This document shows, piece by piece, positions 9,900-20,073 of a stretch of DNA of 64,000 nucleotides; position 1 is the stretch's first letter, and every line of letters begins with the position of its first letter. The notes below the pieces were generated by a model. That model saw only the letters and a list, made by a program, of their open reading frames with translations, searched no databases and was not told the DNA's origin. Position numbers and translations under genes: made by a program. This stretch comes from Paraphoma chrysanthemicola (lineage: Eukaryota; Ascomycota; Dothideomycetes; Pleosporales; Phaeosphaeriaceae), in contig JAGMWG010000007.1 in NCBI GenBank assembly GCA_020744225.1, forward strand, positions 1,736,001 through 1,800,000. The letters run 5' to 3'.

Positions 9900-10863
9900 T
9901 TACGCGCCCATCTCCCGATTGTGATTTATCGCGCGCTGTGGTTGGAAACACCCTTGGAGGATGTCATGAGCCCACTGAGGATCTACAGAGGCTGTATGGT
10001 GGACATATGCACTGAACTGATCGTGTGTACCAAGAGTACTCCTATGTTGTGACTTCGGAGCTTGCGGCGGTATGATTAATGGGTGGTGATGGGCTGGCAT
10101 ATGAGGCACCTGCCTAGAATTCTGGATTCACCTGTGAGTATTATATAGCACATATATGCGGAGATAATAGTACTTACGGGTCCTGATTCAGGGCGCAGTC
10201 ATGAGGCTGAGGAGGCCATGCAGGAGGGTAATGTAATTCTTGTGAATGGTTTGGCATGGTCTGGCTCCGATGATGCAACAGCTGTGGAGTTTGAGGAGGG
10301 TAGTAGTCCGTCGCGCTACGTTGTGGTGGGAGCGGAGAGAAGGGTGGCTGTGGAGGCGAGCCTTGGCTGCTTTGTGGTGGTGAATTTGGATATTGGCATT
10401 GGTTGCTCGGGCTTGCTTGTGGATAGCTATGGTTCTGATATCCAGAGTAAGAATTTACTTGAGTAGGTGTCTGCGGTAGTGCACCTTGCTGAGCCTGGAG
10501 CTGCTGCGGAGGGTTATCCACATAGCCCTGTGATGGAGGTGAGCCTTGCTGTGGTGCCTGACCATAGTTGTGCGCCGGATACTGATAATTCTGCGTGGCA
10601 GCAAAGGCGTTATGTTGGTATGTAGGCATCATCGAAGCATTTTGAGGTTGTCCTGGTGTCCAAGCCTGGTGTGGATCATACGACCAGTTTTGACCGTAAG
10701 GCTGCCCATAAGGTTGTTGTCGAATCGATTCTGGTGGGTCGTCCGTGGGCTCATCTTCGGCGCCATCGTAGCTAGCATCGTGCAGTTGATAAGCACCACG
10801 GGAACCAGGTGTCAGAGCATTGATTGCATCCAGCTTAGCTTTGACGTTTCTTAGTCGGCCCAT
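9900..10863 (-). CDS. P/Q/H-rich low-complexity protein of unknown function
   Basis: Minus strand. Exon 1 runs 10863-10178 and ends at a perfect GTAAGTA donor; the acceptor at 10114 (TTCTAG) joins it in frame to exon 2, 10113-9900, for 299 aa. Without splicing the frame stops one codon after the donor. The first 20 residues (MGRLRNVKAKLDAINALTPG) look folded or helical; the rest is rich in Pro, Gln, Tyr and Ser (QQPYGQPYGQ, PSQGYVDNPP), a composition typical of disordered, condensate-forming or scaffold proteins. The ATG at 10863 is the first in frame. No domain recognised. Exon 2 keeps the same P/Q/H bias, which supports the join. Sits head to head with the DUF6594 gene, 586 bases apart. Confidence 0.55.
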
Positions 10864-11449
10864 GATGTGCAAGGTGGGGTAGAAAGCGGAGCAGGCTGAG
10901 GCTTAGACCTGCGAAGACAGCGTGCACGAGCTGAAGGGTTTCAGGGCAACGGATCTGTGCAACAAGGCGCAGACAAATCAAACCCCTAACAACGACCGGT
11001 CAGATGGAAAAGTGTTGTTGTCTCGTCAATGCTACGCTGCGGAAGTCATGGCCTTTAATGTGCCAGCCTGCCCATTGCGAGGCAACCAGGCAAATGCAGG
11101 CTCATCGTTTGGGTCATTTCGGTGAGGCTCTCTGTAGGACGACTTTCAGCTCTGAGGCCGCAAATGGCAGAAAGGTGGACACGCGGACCAGTGGCGTTGC
11201 AAGTTGCCCTCCCACGAGATGAAGGACGCGACCCCGCTCGGTTGTCGTGCATGATCGGTAAGCGTCCAGATAGGATGTTGGTTCGTTAAGATGGCATTCC
11301 TGTGCATCCAATGAACACAGTGGCTGACACATGAGCCAGGCAAATGCTTGCACGCATGCTCGTCAAATGGCACAGCCTCGTGCGACATTCGCAGGATTGA
11401 TAAGTGCTGGCTGCCACGCTGTGAGCAAACACATACAGCACATATCAAA
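10864..11449. other. Divergent promoter region
   Basis: Lies between the starts of the P/Q/H-rich gene (minus) and the DUF6594 gene (plus). Only short frames are present; nothing else recognised. Confidence 0.4.
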
Positions 11450-12475
11450 ATGGGTCAAGTCTTCACTGCGCCAGTCCTACCTGTCCATAATCCAGCGGTA
11501 ACGTCAGGGGCACAAAACAGCACTCACATTTCAATGAACAGCTTGTCAGCTCCCAGTCATACGAATGGACCAACATCGGGTAATCCAAAGAAGCAGCCGT
11601 GGAAGGTAGAAGGGTATCAAGAATTCAGTAGATGGATGGCTTCCGACGACGACTTCTTTGTATTTCGGCGATTTGAGAGCTTGAATGCTGCGACGATTTT
11701 ATGGATGCAACACCGGATAAGTGAGCTGGAGCGAAGGCTCCAGGAGATCCACCAAGAAGTTGTGAATTCAGACGACACCACGAGATTGAAGAATTCCAGT
11801 TTCGCCTGGGATGCGCAATGGATGCAAGAGCGGACGAAAATCATGGGCGAATTGTCCTGTCTACTGTTACAGTATAGTAAGTTAAATGAGCTCATGGGCT
11901 CCGCTTCGAGGATTCAAGGTATCTAACCTACGTCAGACCAGTCTATCGATGCCTTCTCCAAGATCCGGGCACGTCCCAGGGCAGAGGATCGACAAATCAA
12001 GAACGTGACCACCTGGCTAGAGCGCAAGGCGATCAATCCCAATGAAGCAGCCTTCATCCAACAAAAAGGCGATCTGATTGCCATTAATTCGCGAAGTCGC
12101 CCTCCGTTGGGACAGTGGGTAGAGGCATGCCAGAGCTTGCACCTGTGGAAGCTATTCAGGGCAAAGTTCGTGCCTGGCCTTCACGTCGATTCGAAGGCAA
12201 CAGTCTACTCGAGTGACAGCAAGTTCGAAGGCTTCACAACTGTAAGCATAATTGCCACAGGACTGGTCATGCTGTTAGCCCCAATGTGGTGGCTGGAGTG
12301 TGTTTCAGAGAGTGAAAGCAGATTGAAGATTATCACTGGCTTCATTTGCGTTTTCATTACGATCATGTCGATGGCAACCATCAACCGACCATTCGAAGTG
12401 GTCGCGGCAACTGCGGCGTATGCAGCTGTTTTGATGGTGTTCATGCAGATTGATGGAAAAACCAAGAGCGCGTGA
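11450..12475 (+). CDS. DUF6594 domain membrane protein
   Basis: Two exons, 11450-11876 and 11937-12475 (60-nt intron), encode 321 aa. A Ser/Asn/Pro-rich N-terminus of about 50 residues is followed by the DUF6594 start, GYQEFSRWMASDDDFFVFRR, then the ALxxLN/ISELERRLQ helix typical of the family. The junction reads LLQYNQSIDAFSKI and the second exon carries the NVTTWLE motif. Three hydrophobic segments lie at the C-terminus (around TTVSIIATGLVMLLAPMWW, ITGFICVFITIMSMATI and VVAATAAYAAVLMVFM), as in other members. The family is widespread and expanded in filamentous ascomycetes; its function is not known to me. The start at 11450 is the first ATG in frame after stop-free upstream sequence lacking ATG. 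Confidence 0.85.
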
Positions 12476-12879
12476 AAGACATCGCCTTTCTAGCACTGCA
12501 AGAATGGGTGATCTGACCAATGGCCCTGGCCAGAGGATCAGAGGAGTGGCGATTGTTCAGTGATGACTCGTTTACTCGTGTGCGAGCGATAGGGTGGCAA
12601 TTCTGCGATGGCAGTATTTTCTACGCTGTTGTAAGGCCAGGTATAGAGGACATGCGGATATCCGTGGGATGTCAGGGAGTTGAAGACCCCCTTAAGCCAA
12701 CAATACAGTGTGCGTAAGGCATCGCGGCGTCAGCTCGCTCGGAGATGGGGTCACAGACATCGGGAAGACACCCAGATGTGGAATCTGGCGACAAGAGTGG
12801 TATGAATCGGTAGGTGAAAGCATACAAGATATTTCGATTGTTTGAGTCCAGCAACATATTCCCCGGGCACTCGTAACTT
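12476..12879. other. Convergent 3' region
   Basis: Shared downstream region between the DUF6594 gene (plus) and PSO2 (minus). No gene supported. Confidence 0.4.
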
Positions 12880-15552
12880 TCACCAGCCATCCTCACCAAG
12901 CTTGAAAAGTCCATTCCTCTTCTTGTCGACAGCCCATCGATCACACCAAGCCTTCATCTTCTCCCTACTCTTTGCACTTCCGACGTTGACCGTGGGGATG
13001 ATCTTGTCAATCCTCAACGCGCAGCAGAACATGGTAAGTTCTCTAAAACTGCTGTGCTCGCTGTATGGTACGCCAAAACAGCTGGCTCGGCTGGAACTTC
13101 CGCGCTGAGGTGCCAGATCCTTCATCGAGAAGGTGCTCTTCCAGTTCTGCGAATGCAACACAGTTTGCACTGCAGGTGATTCGGTGAAGCGACTATTTGG
13201 TGGACGGTAGTTCCAACCAGAGGGTCGAAATCCAACGCAACGAGAAAAAGTATCAGCGTAGTCTCGGAGATAGTCGTCCAGCGTGTCTGCGCGGATTTCG
13301 AACAGCGGTGTCATGTGCACCTGCGCACTGCGAGGATCCTTTGTCAACAATGCGTTCAGCTCCGGGTCTTCGAGTGCTGCGCATATGCGCTGTTTGTTGG
13401 CAGGTGCGTATATCTTGCTCTTCAGAGCTTTCGCGATGCCAACGCATATGCGCTCTTTGCCGATACTGTACGTGCCGACGACAACGAGCAGACGGCCTCG
13501 TCCAGGGCTCTTGGGTTCCTCAGCGTCGTCCGCATTAGAGTCCTTACGCACAAACTTGACCATGCCCTGACCAGCACGCTCTCTTTTCATCTGCTCCCAG
13601 CCGTCCGTGTCGTCAGTTCGGACTTTACTTAAACTTACGCACATGTCTGCGCAGGCTTGTATGACCTGTTGTTGAGGTGGAAATGCATATTTCGGATTGA
13701 GGTAGGTGGTGTCCAAATAGCAAACGTCAAGCTTTTGCTGCCTATTCTTTCCACTGACAGCGTCCATGACGTCCGGTCTCAATAATGGGTGCTCAACATG
13801 TGCTTGACAGGCGCGGAAGTCACCGCAGTGCAGGACCCGTTGTAATTTCGCGGCCCTGCCTTTGCCCGTCTCTTTCTCAAACAAGAATAGCGAACTGCCT
13901 GGACAATGATTCGCCGAGATCATGGTAACAGACACTCCTTGCGTTCCTGGGACGTCGGTCTTCTTCTCAAAATCCAGGTCGACGACCCACTTGGGATCGA
14001 CACGGAGCTGTTGCCGTACCAGATTGGCGGTGACTTTGCTGCAGTAAATCGGTCCGTGTGACCAAGTTGACGTCAAGCCGATGTAGTGGTCACTATGAAA
14101 ATGACTTAGAAAGTACGCGTTCTGTCCCTTGACAGCCCCGTAACGAAAGGCATCAACAGCGATGAAGAAGCCTGGCATGATTTTGTAGAATGGACATGTG
14201 CGTTGGTATGCTGGTTTGCCACGCGCCGCATTGTTCTCGGCGGCTGCAGAAGCCCATGCTGCATCTTCTGCATGGCCTGCCATGAGTTTGGAAAAAGCTG
14301 ATGTCGGTCCACTGCTAGAACTCCCAACCTGGAAAGGATTCGTTTGACCTGGTTTCGCGGGTCTAACTGGTCGCTTGAATGCCTTTGCGTTGCTAGTAGG
14401 GGTCGGTGTATTTTGGTGTTCGATTTTGGGATTGGGCAGTGGCAGAGGCGTCCCATCTAAACAGGCATTCACGTGTACTGAGATCTCTTGTTCCGTTAGG
14501 CCTGGAAGACTACCGCCGCATATCGGACACGATTGCACCTCGCCATCCTGCTTTCCTTCGTCTTTGCTGTCTGGCTCTTCCTCTGGGAACATGGATGGGG
14601 CATCAAACTCGTCTGGGTCGCCCTCGAACCCTGCCTCCTCCATCTCTAATCTCCGTTGTTCGCGCATCCATCGACGTTCATCGTATTCCTCGCCTTCAAG
14701 TAGATCGTCATCTTCTATGCCCTCAAAGTCCTCGTAGTCATCGCCACCAAATTGTGAAGTTGATTCGGTCTTGAGAAATGGAGGCGGAGGATGACTCGCA
14801 TAATCAGCATCTGCTGCTAATGTGGATACCTCGGACATATCAGGGCCTGGAGACTGCTCAATGTGTTCTTCCTTTGTCATACCTCTTCTTGCCACGGACA
14901 CAACGGCTTCGTCGTCCTCGGAGTCCGAGTCGTCCACGAATGGGCCTGACTTCTTTGACGGCTTCGGGGCTGGCTTGGGAACAGCGGGGGCTATGCTCTC
15001 CAAAACGGCGCTCTCCACTTCCGCAGGCGGCGGAGGAGAACAAGCTGTCTCGGGCTCGGGCACAGCTCGATCTTCGCTGACTTTCCTTCTCTTGAAGCTT
15101 CCGCCGTTCTCATTGTAACGATACTCGCTGTCCGCTGATGTCATGACGCTATTGGCAATCTCATCGTTCCAGCCCACGTCGTCCTCCACGTCGTCGAGCA
15201 CAAGGGTGGGGTTTGCACCTCTCTCTTGAAGAAAGATGCGGTTGTTGATATCCTCGGCCTTTTTGAAGAATGCCATGATATTGCCATTGGGCGTGCCCTG
15301 CGGCTTCGCCTTGTTCCTGCCATTGTTCGCTGGCGACTTCTTTGCCCAGTCTGAGCCCACGAGGGTAGTCTGGGCAGCCTGTTTCTTTGGCGGAGGGACA
15401 GCAGCCCGCGGCACGGCCTTCTTGGTGGCTGTCTTCGCGGCCATGTTCACAGAGTTTGAAGCAGAGCGGGGTGGCGAAGGAGGGCGCCCGGTCGAAGGTG
15501 CCAGACGTGACGTTTCGGGTTGGGATCGATTCTCTCGCGGATTTCGGAACAT
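12880..15552 (-). CDS. PSO2: DNA interstrand-crosslink repair nuclease PSO2/SNM1
   Basis: A single 890-aa frame on the minus strand. It encodes a metallo-beta-lactamase/beta-CASP 5' exonuclease that processes DNA interstrand crosslinks in the nucleus. The long acidic, disordered N-terminus contains a PCNA-box-like NGNIMAFF at 89-96. A UBZ-type ubiquitin-binding zinc finger follows (C342, C345, H360, C364). The catalytic domain has FLSHFHSDHYIG (484-489 is HFHSDH), ISANHCPGSS at about 546-555 and VLHCGDFR at about 573-580, then the DRMBL region with LDTTYLNPKY and the late VPYSEHSSF motif, ending at TVNVGS and a short tail. Length is somewhat more than yeast Pso2 because of the N-terminus. The ATG at 15552 is clear. 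An E-box palindrome lies about 115 bases upstream. Confidence 0.95.
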   Translation of the reverse strand: MFRNPRENRSQPETSRLAPSTGRPPSPPRSASNSVNMAAKTATKKAVPRAAVPPPKKQAAQTTLVGSDWAKKSPANNGRNKAKPQGTPNGNIMAFFKKAEDINNRIFLQERGANPTLVLDDVEDDVGWNDEIANSVMTSADSEYRYNENGGSFKRRKVSEDRAVPEPETACSPPPPAEVESAVLESIAPAVPKPAPKPSKKSGPFVDDSDSEDDEAVVSVARRGMTKEEHIEQSPGPDMSEVSTLAADADYASHPPPPFLKTESTSQFGGDDYEDFEGIEDDDLLEGEEYDERRWMREQRRLEMEEAGFEGDPDEFDAPSMFPEEEPDSKDEGKQDGEVQSCPICGGSLPGLTEQEISVHVNACLDGTPLPLPNPKIEHQNTPTPTSNAKAFKRPVRPAKPGQTNPFQVGSSSSGPTSAFSKLMAGHAEDAAWASAAAENNAARGKPAYQRTCPFYKIMPGFFIAVDAFRYGAVKGQNAYFLSHFHSDHYIGLTSTWSHGPIYCSKVTANLVRQQLRVDPKWVVDLDFEKKTDVPGTQGVSVTMISANHCPGSSLFLFEKETGKGRAAKLQRVLHCGDFRACQAHVEHPLLRPDVMDAVSGKNRQQKLDVCYLDTTYLNPKYAFPPQQQVIQACADMCVSLSKVRTDDTDGWEQMKRERAGQGMVKFVRKDSNADDAEEPKSPGRGRLLVVVGTYSIGKERICVGIAKALKSKIYAPANKQRICAALEDPELNALLTKDPRSAQVHMTPLFEIRADTLDDYLRDYADTFSRCVGFRPSGWNYRPPNSRFTESPAVQTVLHSQNWKSTFSMKDLAPQRGSSSRASCFGVPYSEHSSFRELTMFCCALRIDKIIPTVNVGSAKSREKMKAWCDRWAVDKKRNGLFKLGEDGW

Positions 15553-16924
15553 TGGGACAGCTCCTCACATGCTTCGTAGGGGTTGGCGTTGTCGCATGAG
15601 ATGCTGGTATGGTGCACAGCTTCAGGCGGCGGATTCGGGAGCCAATCGCGCCAAGAGATCGCGTAATCACGTGATACCTCTCGAACATAGAAATACAAAT
15701 ACCAACCACTTTGATGGCTCCCTACATTCGTCTTCCCTCTTGTGCACCGATTAAAGCCACTTTCCGCGCTGCGGGAAATGTGATTTTGGTCGATGTTTGT
15801 TTCGGCGATTAGACACTTCTATTTGGTGCTATATGGGGCTGATGAGCCGCTGCGGATATTGCTGGGCAGATGAGTAGCTAGCATTTTCCTTGCGACGGCG
15901 ACGAAATCCGAAGCAAAGGGCATTACGTAGGTCACCGCATTCGACCGTCCGTCTGACCTGCCCAAAGTCGGCAGAAATTTGGTGGAATCTCTACAGTAAC
16001 TTGGCGCAGACTGCATCACAATTTTTCAAGCCCATAGAGACATGGATACCACAATGTTCGGCGACTCTACCTATCTACTCGCTGGCAATTGAGCAGGGGC
16101 GATATAAATGTCTAATGGCTGCGGCCTTGGTGCTACTCTACGCAGCGAGATCCTGGCCGTGATGCTAGAGACAATAACACAGGTGAGGATGTGTGGGCTA
16201 AAAGGACTTTGGTGAGGGACAGGTGAGAAGACAGATTAATCCATTCACAATGAAGGCTCGCGGTCCTCACTCCAGTGGCAGCATCACTCCGCTTCCAAAA
16301 TACCAAATTTCCAGGTTGTCTGTCCTCTAGGTCTCTTTCACATATGCTAAATGGCACACTTCGTGATGTGCAGATGAAAAGATATTGGCACGATAGTCTC
16401 CAGGCTTGTGAAATGCGATTTCCCGGAGTAGGAATGCGACTCATCCAAGCAGCTTTCGAAAGCAACACTGCTCTAGTCACATTCACATCGCTTCACCACT
16501 TCCGAGGAGTCCTTTATTATAACACTATCTATGGCGTCTTCGCATAGCGTAGAGAATGCTTGTCGCCCATCACCTCTCATACTTCACCTTCAGCAGCTTC
16601 ATCGATCATCTCATCACATGTCTTCAAACTATGCGCGGCATGGAAATTGCCTCTCGGAAGCCTCGCTCTATCTGGGATTCCGACGGCTAGGAGGTTCTTG
16701 CTCTAAGCATCTCAATCTTTCAATCCAGCGTTACGGCGGTCGCATAGTTCTTGATGGCTCCGAGAAAGCCGTCCTCACTTTCAAAACTGCCGCAAAGCTG
16801 CACTTTATTGGAAACTTGTGCCAGGGCGACGAAGAAGGCCCCGAGAGAGGGCAATGCGACGTTCAAAGGCTTGAAGCGCAGAGATGGTTTGCTGAACACA
16901 GCTGTATCGGTTCGTTCTGAGGCC
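15553..16924. other. Upstream of PSO2, mostly gene-free
   Basis: Holds the PSO2 promoter and about 1.2 kb with several frames of 90-130 codons on both strands (for example 16531-16920 on the plus strand, from an ATG). None shows a domain, signal peptide or strong composition, and they overlap each other antisense, so I leave them uncalled. Confidence 0.4.
15667..15674 (+). promoter_or_regulatory. TCACGTGA palindrome upstream of PSO2
   Basis: A perfect eight-base E-box palindrome about 115 bases before the PSO2 start. CACGTG is the core site of fungal bHLH factors of the Cbf1 type and is also found in damage-gene promoters. A chance hit is possible. Confidence 0.3.
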
Positions 16925-17579
16925 ATGGAAATGTAATTGCAGCTGTCGGTCGAGACAGTATTACGATGCTGATAACCTTCTAGTGCGAAGCGCAATTCTA
17001 TTGAGTCACCGCTTCTTCGTCTCCCTGCAGAAATCCGAACCAAGGTCAGTAAGTACGCGTTGGGCTATCATCGCGTTGAGATTGGCCATCGCAATCACAG
17101 ACGATCTTGGCCTATCGGACCAACTCTTCAAGTCTACCCGCTTCATCCTGCATCGCGAATTCCTCGTATTTTCGTTCGACCGAACTTTGCGCTGCCCTTT
17201 GTCTGTCGCCAAGCCTATGCTGAAGCATCTGCGTTCATCTATACGCACAATACATTCAGTTTCGATGGGCGTACTTCTTTCGATCGATGGCTGAAGCATC
17301 GTCCATTGGGTCAGAAGCGCATGATAGCATCCGTAAACATGCCAGGCAGACTATTGGTACCCCTACTGGCGTGGTCAGCGACAAGCATTCTGGCAAAAGC
17401 TTCCCAACATCAAGCGAATTGGCGTTGACATGACTGTGGCTATATATGGCCGAATGTCGTTGGATAGCGATATACACATGGCCCAGGAGCACATTGTAAA
17501 GTTAATGCATGAGAAGGAGGGTAGTCATGTGCTGATTGAGTGGCATAATGGCGTCTCGGGTGCGATGGTCTTCGATTGA
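16925..17579 (+). CDS. LPxEIR-type (F-box/2EXR-like) protein, small
   Basis: Read as three exons: 16925-16932 (8 nt), 16984-17332 and 17379-17579, giving 185 aa. Exon 2 starts after a strong branch-acceptor (CTGATAAC, CTAG) and carries SPLLRLPAEIRTKV, the N-terminal hallmark of a large fungal family of F-box-like or 2EXR-like proteins, then FVCRQAYAEASAFIYTHNTF, the usual second motif. The last part, LPNIKRIGVDM, is in another frame. A 46-nt GTAAAC...TCAG intron joins the frames; alternatively the 'intron' codes for ADYWYPYW and a one-base insertion has broken the gene, leaving a 150-aa product ending at 17428. The 8-nt first exon is inferred, because no in-frame ATG precedes the domain. Function unknown; family members probably mediate protein interactions. 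Confidence 0.55.
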
Positions 17580-18321
17580 AATCGCATCGAGTTTTGCTGG
17601 TGAGGACAGCTTTGGATAGAAAGATATTGGCTCGAGTGCTCGATTAGCGTGACTATCGCTGGTATGCGTGAGTCTTTAGGAGTAGGATCGTCTCCGACTT
17701 TGAACGGTTTGGGAGTTCATGGTCGCAGTCGAGCTATTTTCCACCACAGTCTAGGCACACCGGTCTCAATTCGCAACCTCTGGCGTAGAAGCAAAGGATG
17801 ATTTTTCTTACATGCTCGTGAGCGGACTTTCAGGAAACGAATTACATGCATTTGCATAGTTACATGAGGAGCAGGCACTCAAGGGAAATGCAGCTTCTAT
17901 TCAAATTGATCGGAGATTATCTGGAGGGTGACGAAGAAACAGAGTCTGTGTTGGAATAATCTCAGCAAGCTTGATCAGGGCAGCTTCTGCGGATACGTCA
18001 ACGCCGTAACTGGTGACAAAATGTCTAGCTGCATGGGGCCAAAAGCCTCATGCGAAGGTACAACAGTTCAGACTCTATATTACTGCTCTTCCCTAAGTCT
18101 CAAGAAGATTCAAACAAGTGACCGGTGTAGGCACTGAGGTTAGAAGGTGACATCAAATCAAAAGTGTAGTCCAACATGCCATTGAGGTTTATGACCACGG
18201 AAACGAAGCAGAACATTGTTTCAGAGTCAAGGTGACTGACTTTAAGACCTCTGGCTCCACCCAAAGAGGAATTCACCCACCCATTCAGTAAATCTGCATT
18301 CCATCGTCGTCCCAATTCATT
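17580..18321. other. Intergenic, nothing recognised
   Basis: About 740 bases between two LPxEIR-type genes that face each other tail to tail. No supported coding region. Confidence 0.4.
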
Positions 18322-19063
18322 CTAATCTGCCCACACAACCTTCAACCCCTCCCTGTCATTAGCCTTCTTGACCTTCATCAACAAGCACTCTTTCTCCTCT
18401 TCCGTCAGAACTCGCCTCCCTACCTCCAAGACCAACCTCTCCAATCCCTCTAGGTGTTTAAACGTGCCATCGCAATACCTCGACTCCACAGTTCCTCTCT
18501 CATACTCCCAAAACAACGCCGCAACGCTACACCTGACCATCTTAATGGCATTCTGCTGCGCGGGAAGTAGGCGCTGTGCAAGTGATTTTTCCGAAGTTTC
18601 TGGGTAGAGCATCCACGTGTTGCACGTGAAAGGCACCATGGCGGCCTCAGTGTAGATTTGACGACAGACCAGAATGAGTGCGAGACTGGCGCGAAATGTC
18701 TCAGTCGCCAGATCTTCGTGACCCGAGCGGCGGAACTCTAGGACTTCGTGGTGGTCCCAGCGAGCAGAGCCAGGTCGGTCGGGGTCCCGCGCCGTGGGAT
18801 TACAACTGAATTGGATATCGTACCCGCCGAGCACGTTGGCGAATATTTGGGTGCGAATCTCGCCTGGAAGACGGAGAAGTGGTGAAGACTGCATATTATT
18901 CTCAACGCTACGCCTACATGTCAGCTATCAAGCATTGTTTGTCTGCAGTCCAGTGTGTGTAATGACAGCGCGCTTACGTTACGATGTTGCCTAGGATAGG
19001 TGCGAGCTCCGCCATATGGAACGTGCTCGGAAAGGCATAAGGCGGTGGTGCTGAGGCCGGCAT
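18322..19063 (-). CDS. LPxEIR-type (F-box/2EXR-like) protein
   Basis: Minus strand, exon 1 19063-18978 and exon 2 18913-18322 (64-nt intron with a good branch site), giving 225 aa from the ATG at 19063. Exon 2 begins with SSPLLRLPGEIRTQIFANVLGG, then LILVCRQIYTEAAMVPFTCN, the two signatures of this fungal family; a C-terminal helix pair (LEGLERLVLEVGRRVL) follows. A further in-frame ATG at 19228 would lengthen the protein by 55 residues, and one at the start of MQSSPLL (18894) would remove the need for the intron; the intron is supported by in-frame joining and signals. No F-box proper is obvious beyond the LPxEIR core. Function not known. It resembles the gene at 16925-17579 in its first 40 domain residues, so the pair may be paralogues. 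Confidence 0.65.
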
Positions 19064-19228
19064 TGCGAAAGCCGGGTTTCCTATCGTGATTTTGATTTTG
19101 GGGTTGAAGCAATGTAGTACAGATGAAGGTTGGGTGGAGCGTTGAGACCCGTTGGTCGACCCAAAAGGGGATGGCGCGCTCCGAGGTGAGGTCAAAAGAG
19201 CAAACACCGCACATATCCTATCAAACAT

Positions 19229-20073
19229 GTGAAAACTCTCTGCAGCCACTATTGCTAATCTCTATACTAGCGAGCTGAGTGACAGACCTAACATGCACAA
19301 GCTGAAAATTGTTCAATTAGTGCCAGCTTTCGCTATCAAAACTCGCGACTGACCATCACAGCACCGAGGTACTTCTATCACGACATTTGGTCAAAAGTGC
19401 TCTAGTACTTATAGCACGTGGAGGCGCACTGAGCCTGACTAAGCTATAGACTCATTTCGTACATACAGAGGAGTAGAATGATCGGCGTTCGTGTTGTACG
19501 ATGTAATCGCTTGTGAGATTTCACTTTCCAGATGGTAGAATCCATCTTTAAGAAACACATAGTCACTCTCCAATGCCTCAATTATGGTAATGTTGCTCTC
19601 TCTCTGGTATGCCCTTGATTGAAACCGACAAAGATAATTCGATACACCATACGAGCAGGATATGTATTCTCATAACCCGAACCATAGTTGCAGATATGCA
19701 AGCTCGCGACACCTCTTCGCGACCAACTATGGAACCAAACCTAATCCACACACTAACGATTCCGCGACTAACGAGAATGCCAAACACACCAAGGTCTTTA
19801 ACATCAAGTCTCCGTCCTATCGACCCTCAACTTGCCAAGATGGTTGATAGCCAAAGAATTCAGAGTGCGCAGGGACGAAACGAGGTTGAGGGATCTAGCA
19901 GACACGAGCCAAACGAATCAAGTTAAAACCCTAACAAATGCGTGAAAAGGGATGGCAAACAAGTGCACGAACGCACGTGGCGACACAAGAAACTCGTTGA
20001 GTCAGTCCTCGAATTTAGAGGAGGACTGTATGCAACAGAAATTAAATTATCCAATCTCTTCTCGACATACTAA
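19229..20073. other. Intergenic, nothing recognised
   Basis: About 850 bases, AT-richer than the neighbours. Only short frames without features. Contains the 3' region of the DUF2985 gene at its right end. Confidence 0.4.

Noticed and set aside
13591..13638. In-frame 48-base GTAAGT...CAG segment inside PSO2 that looks like an intron
   Set aside because: It is a multiple of three without stops, and the encoded residues fit the conserved DRMBL region, so it is more likely exon.
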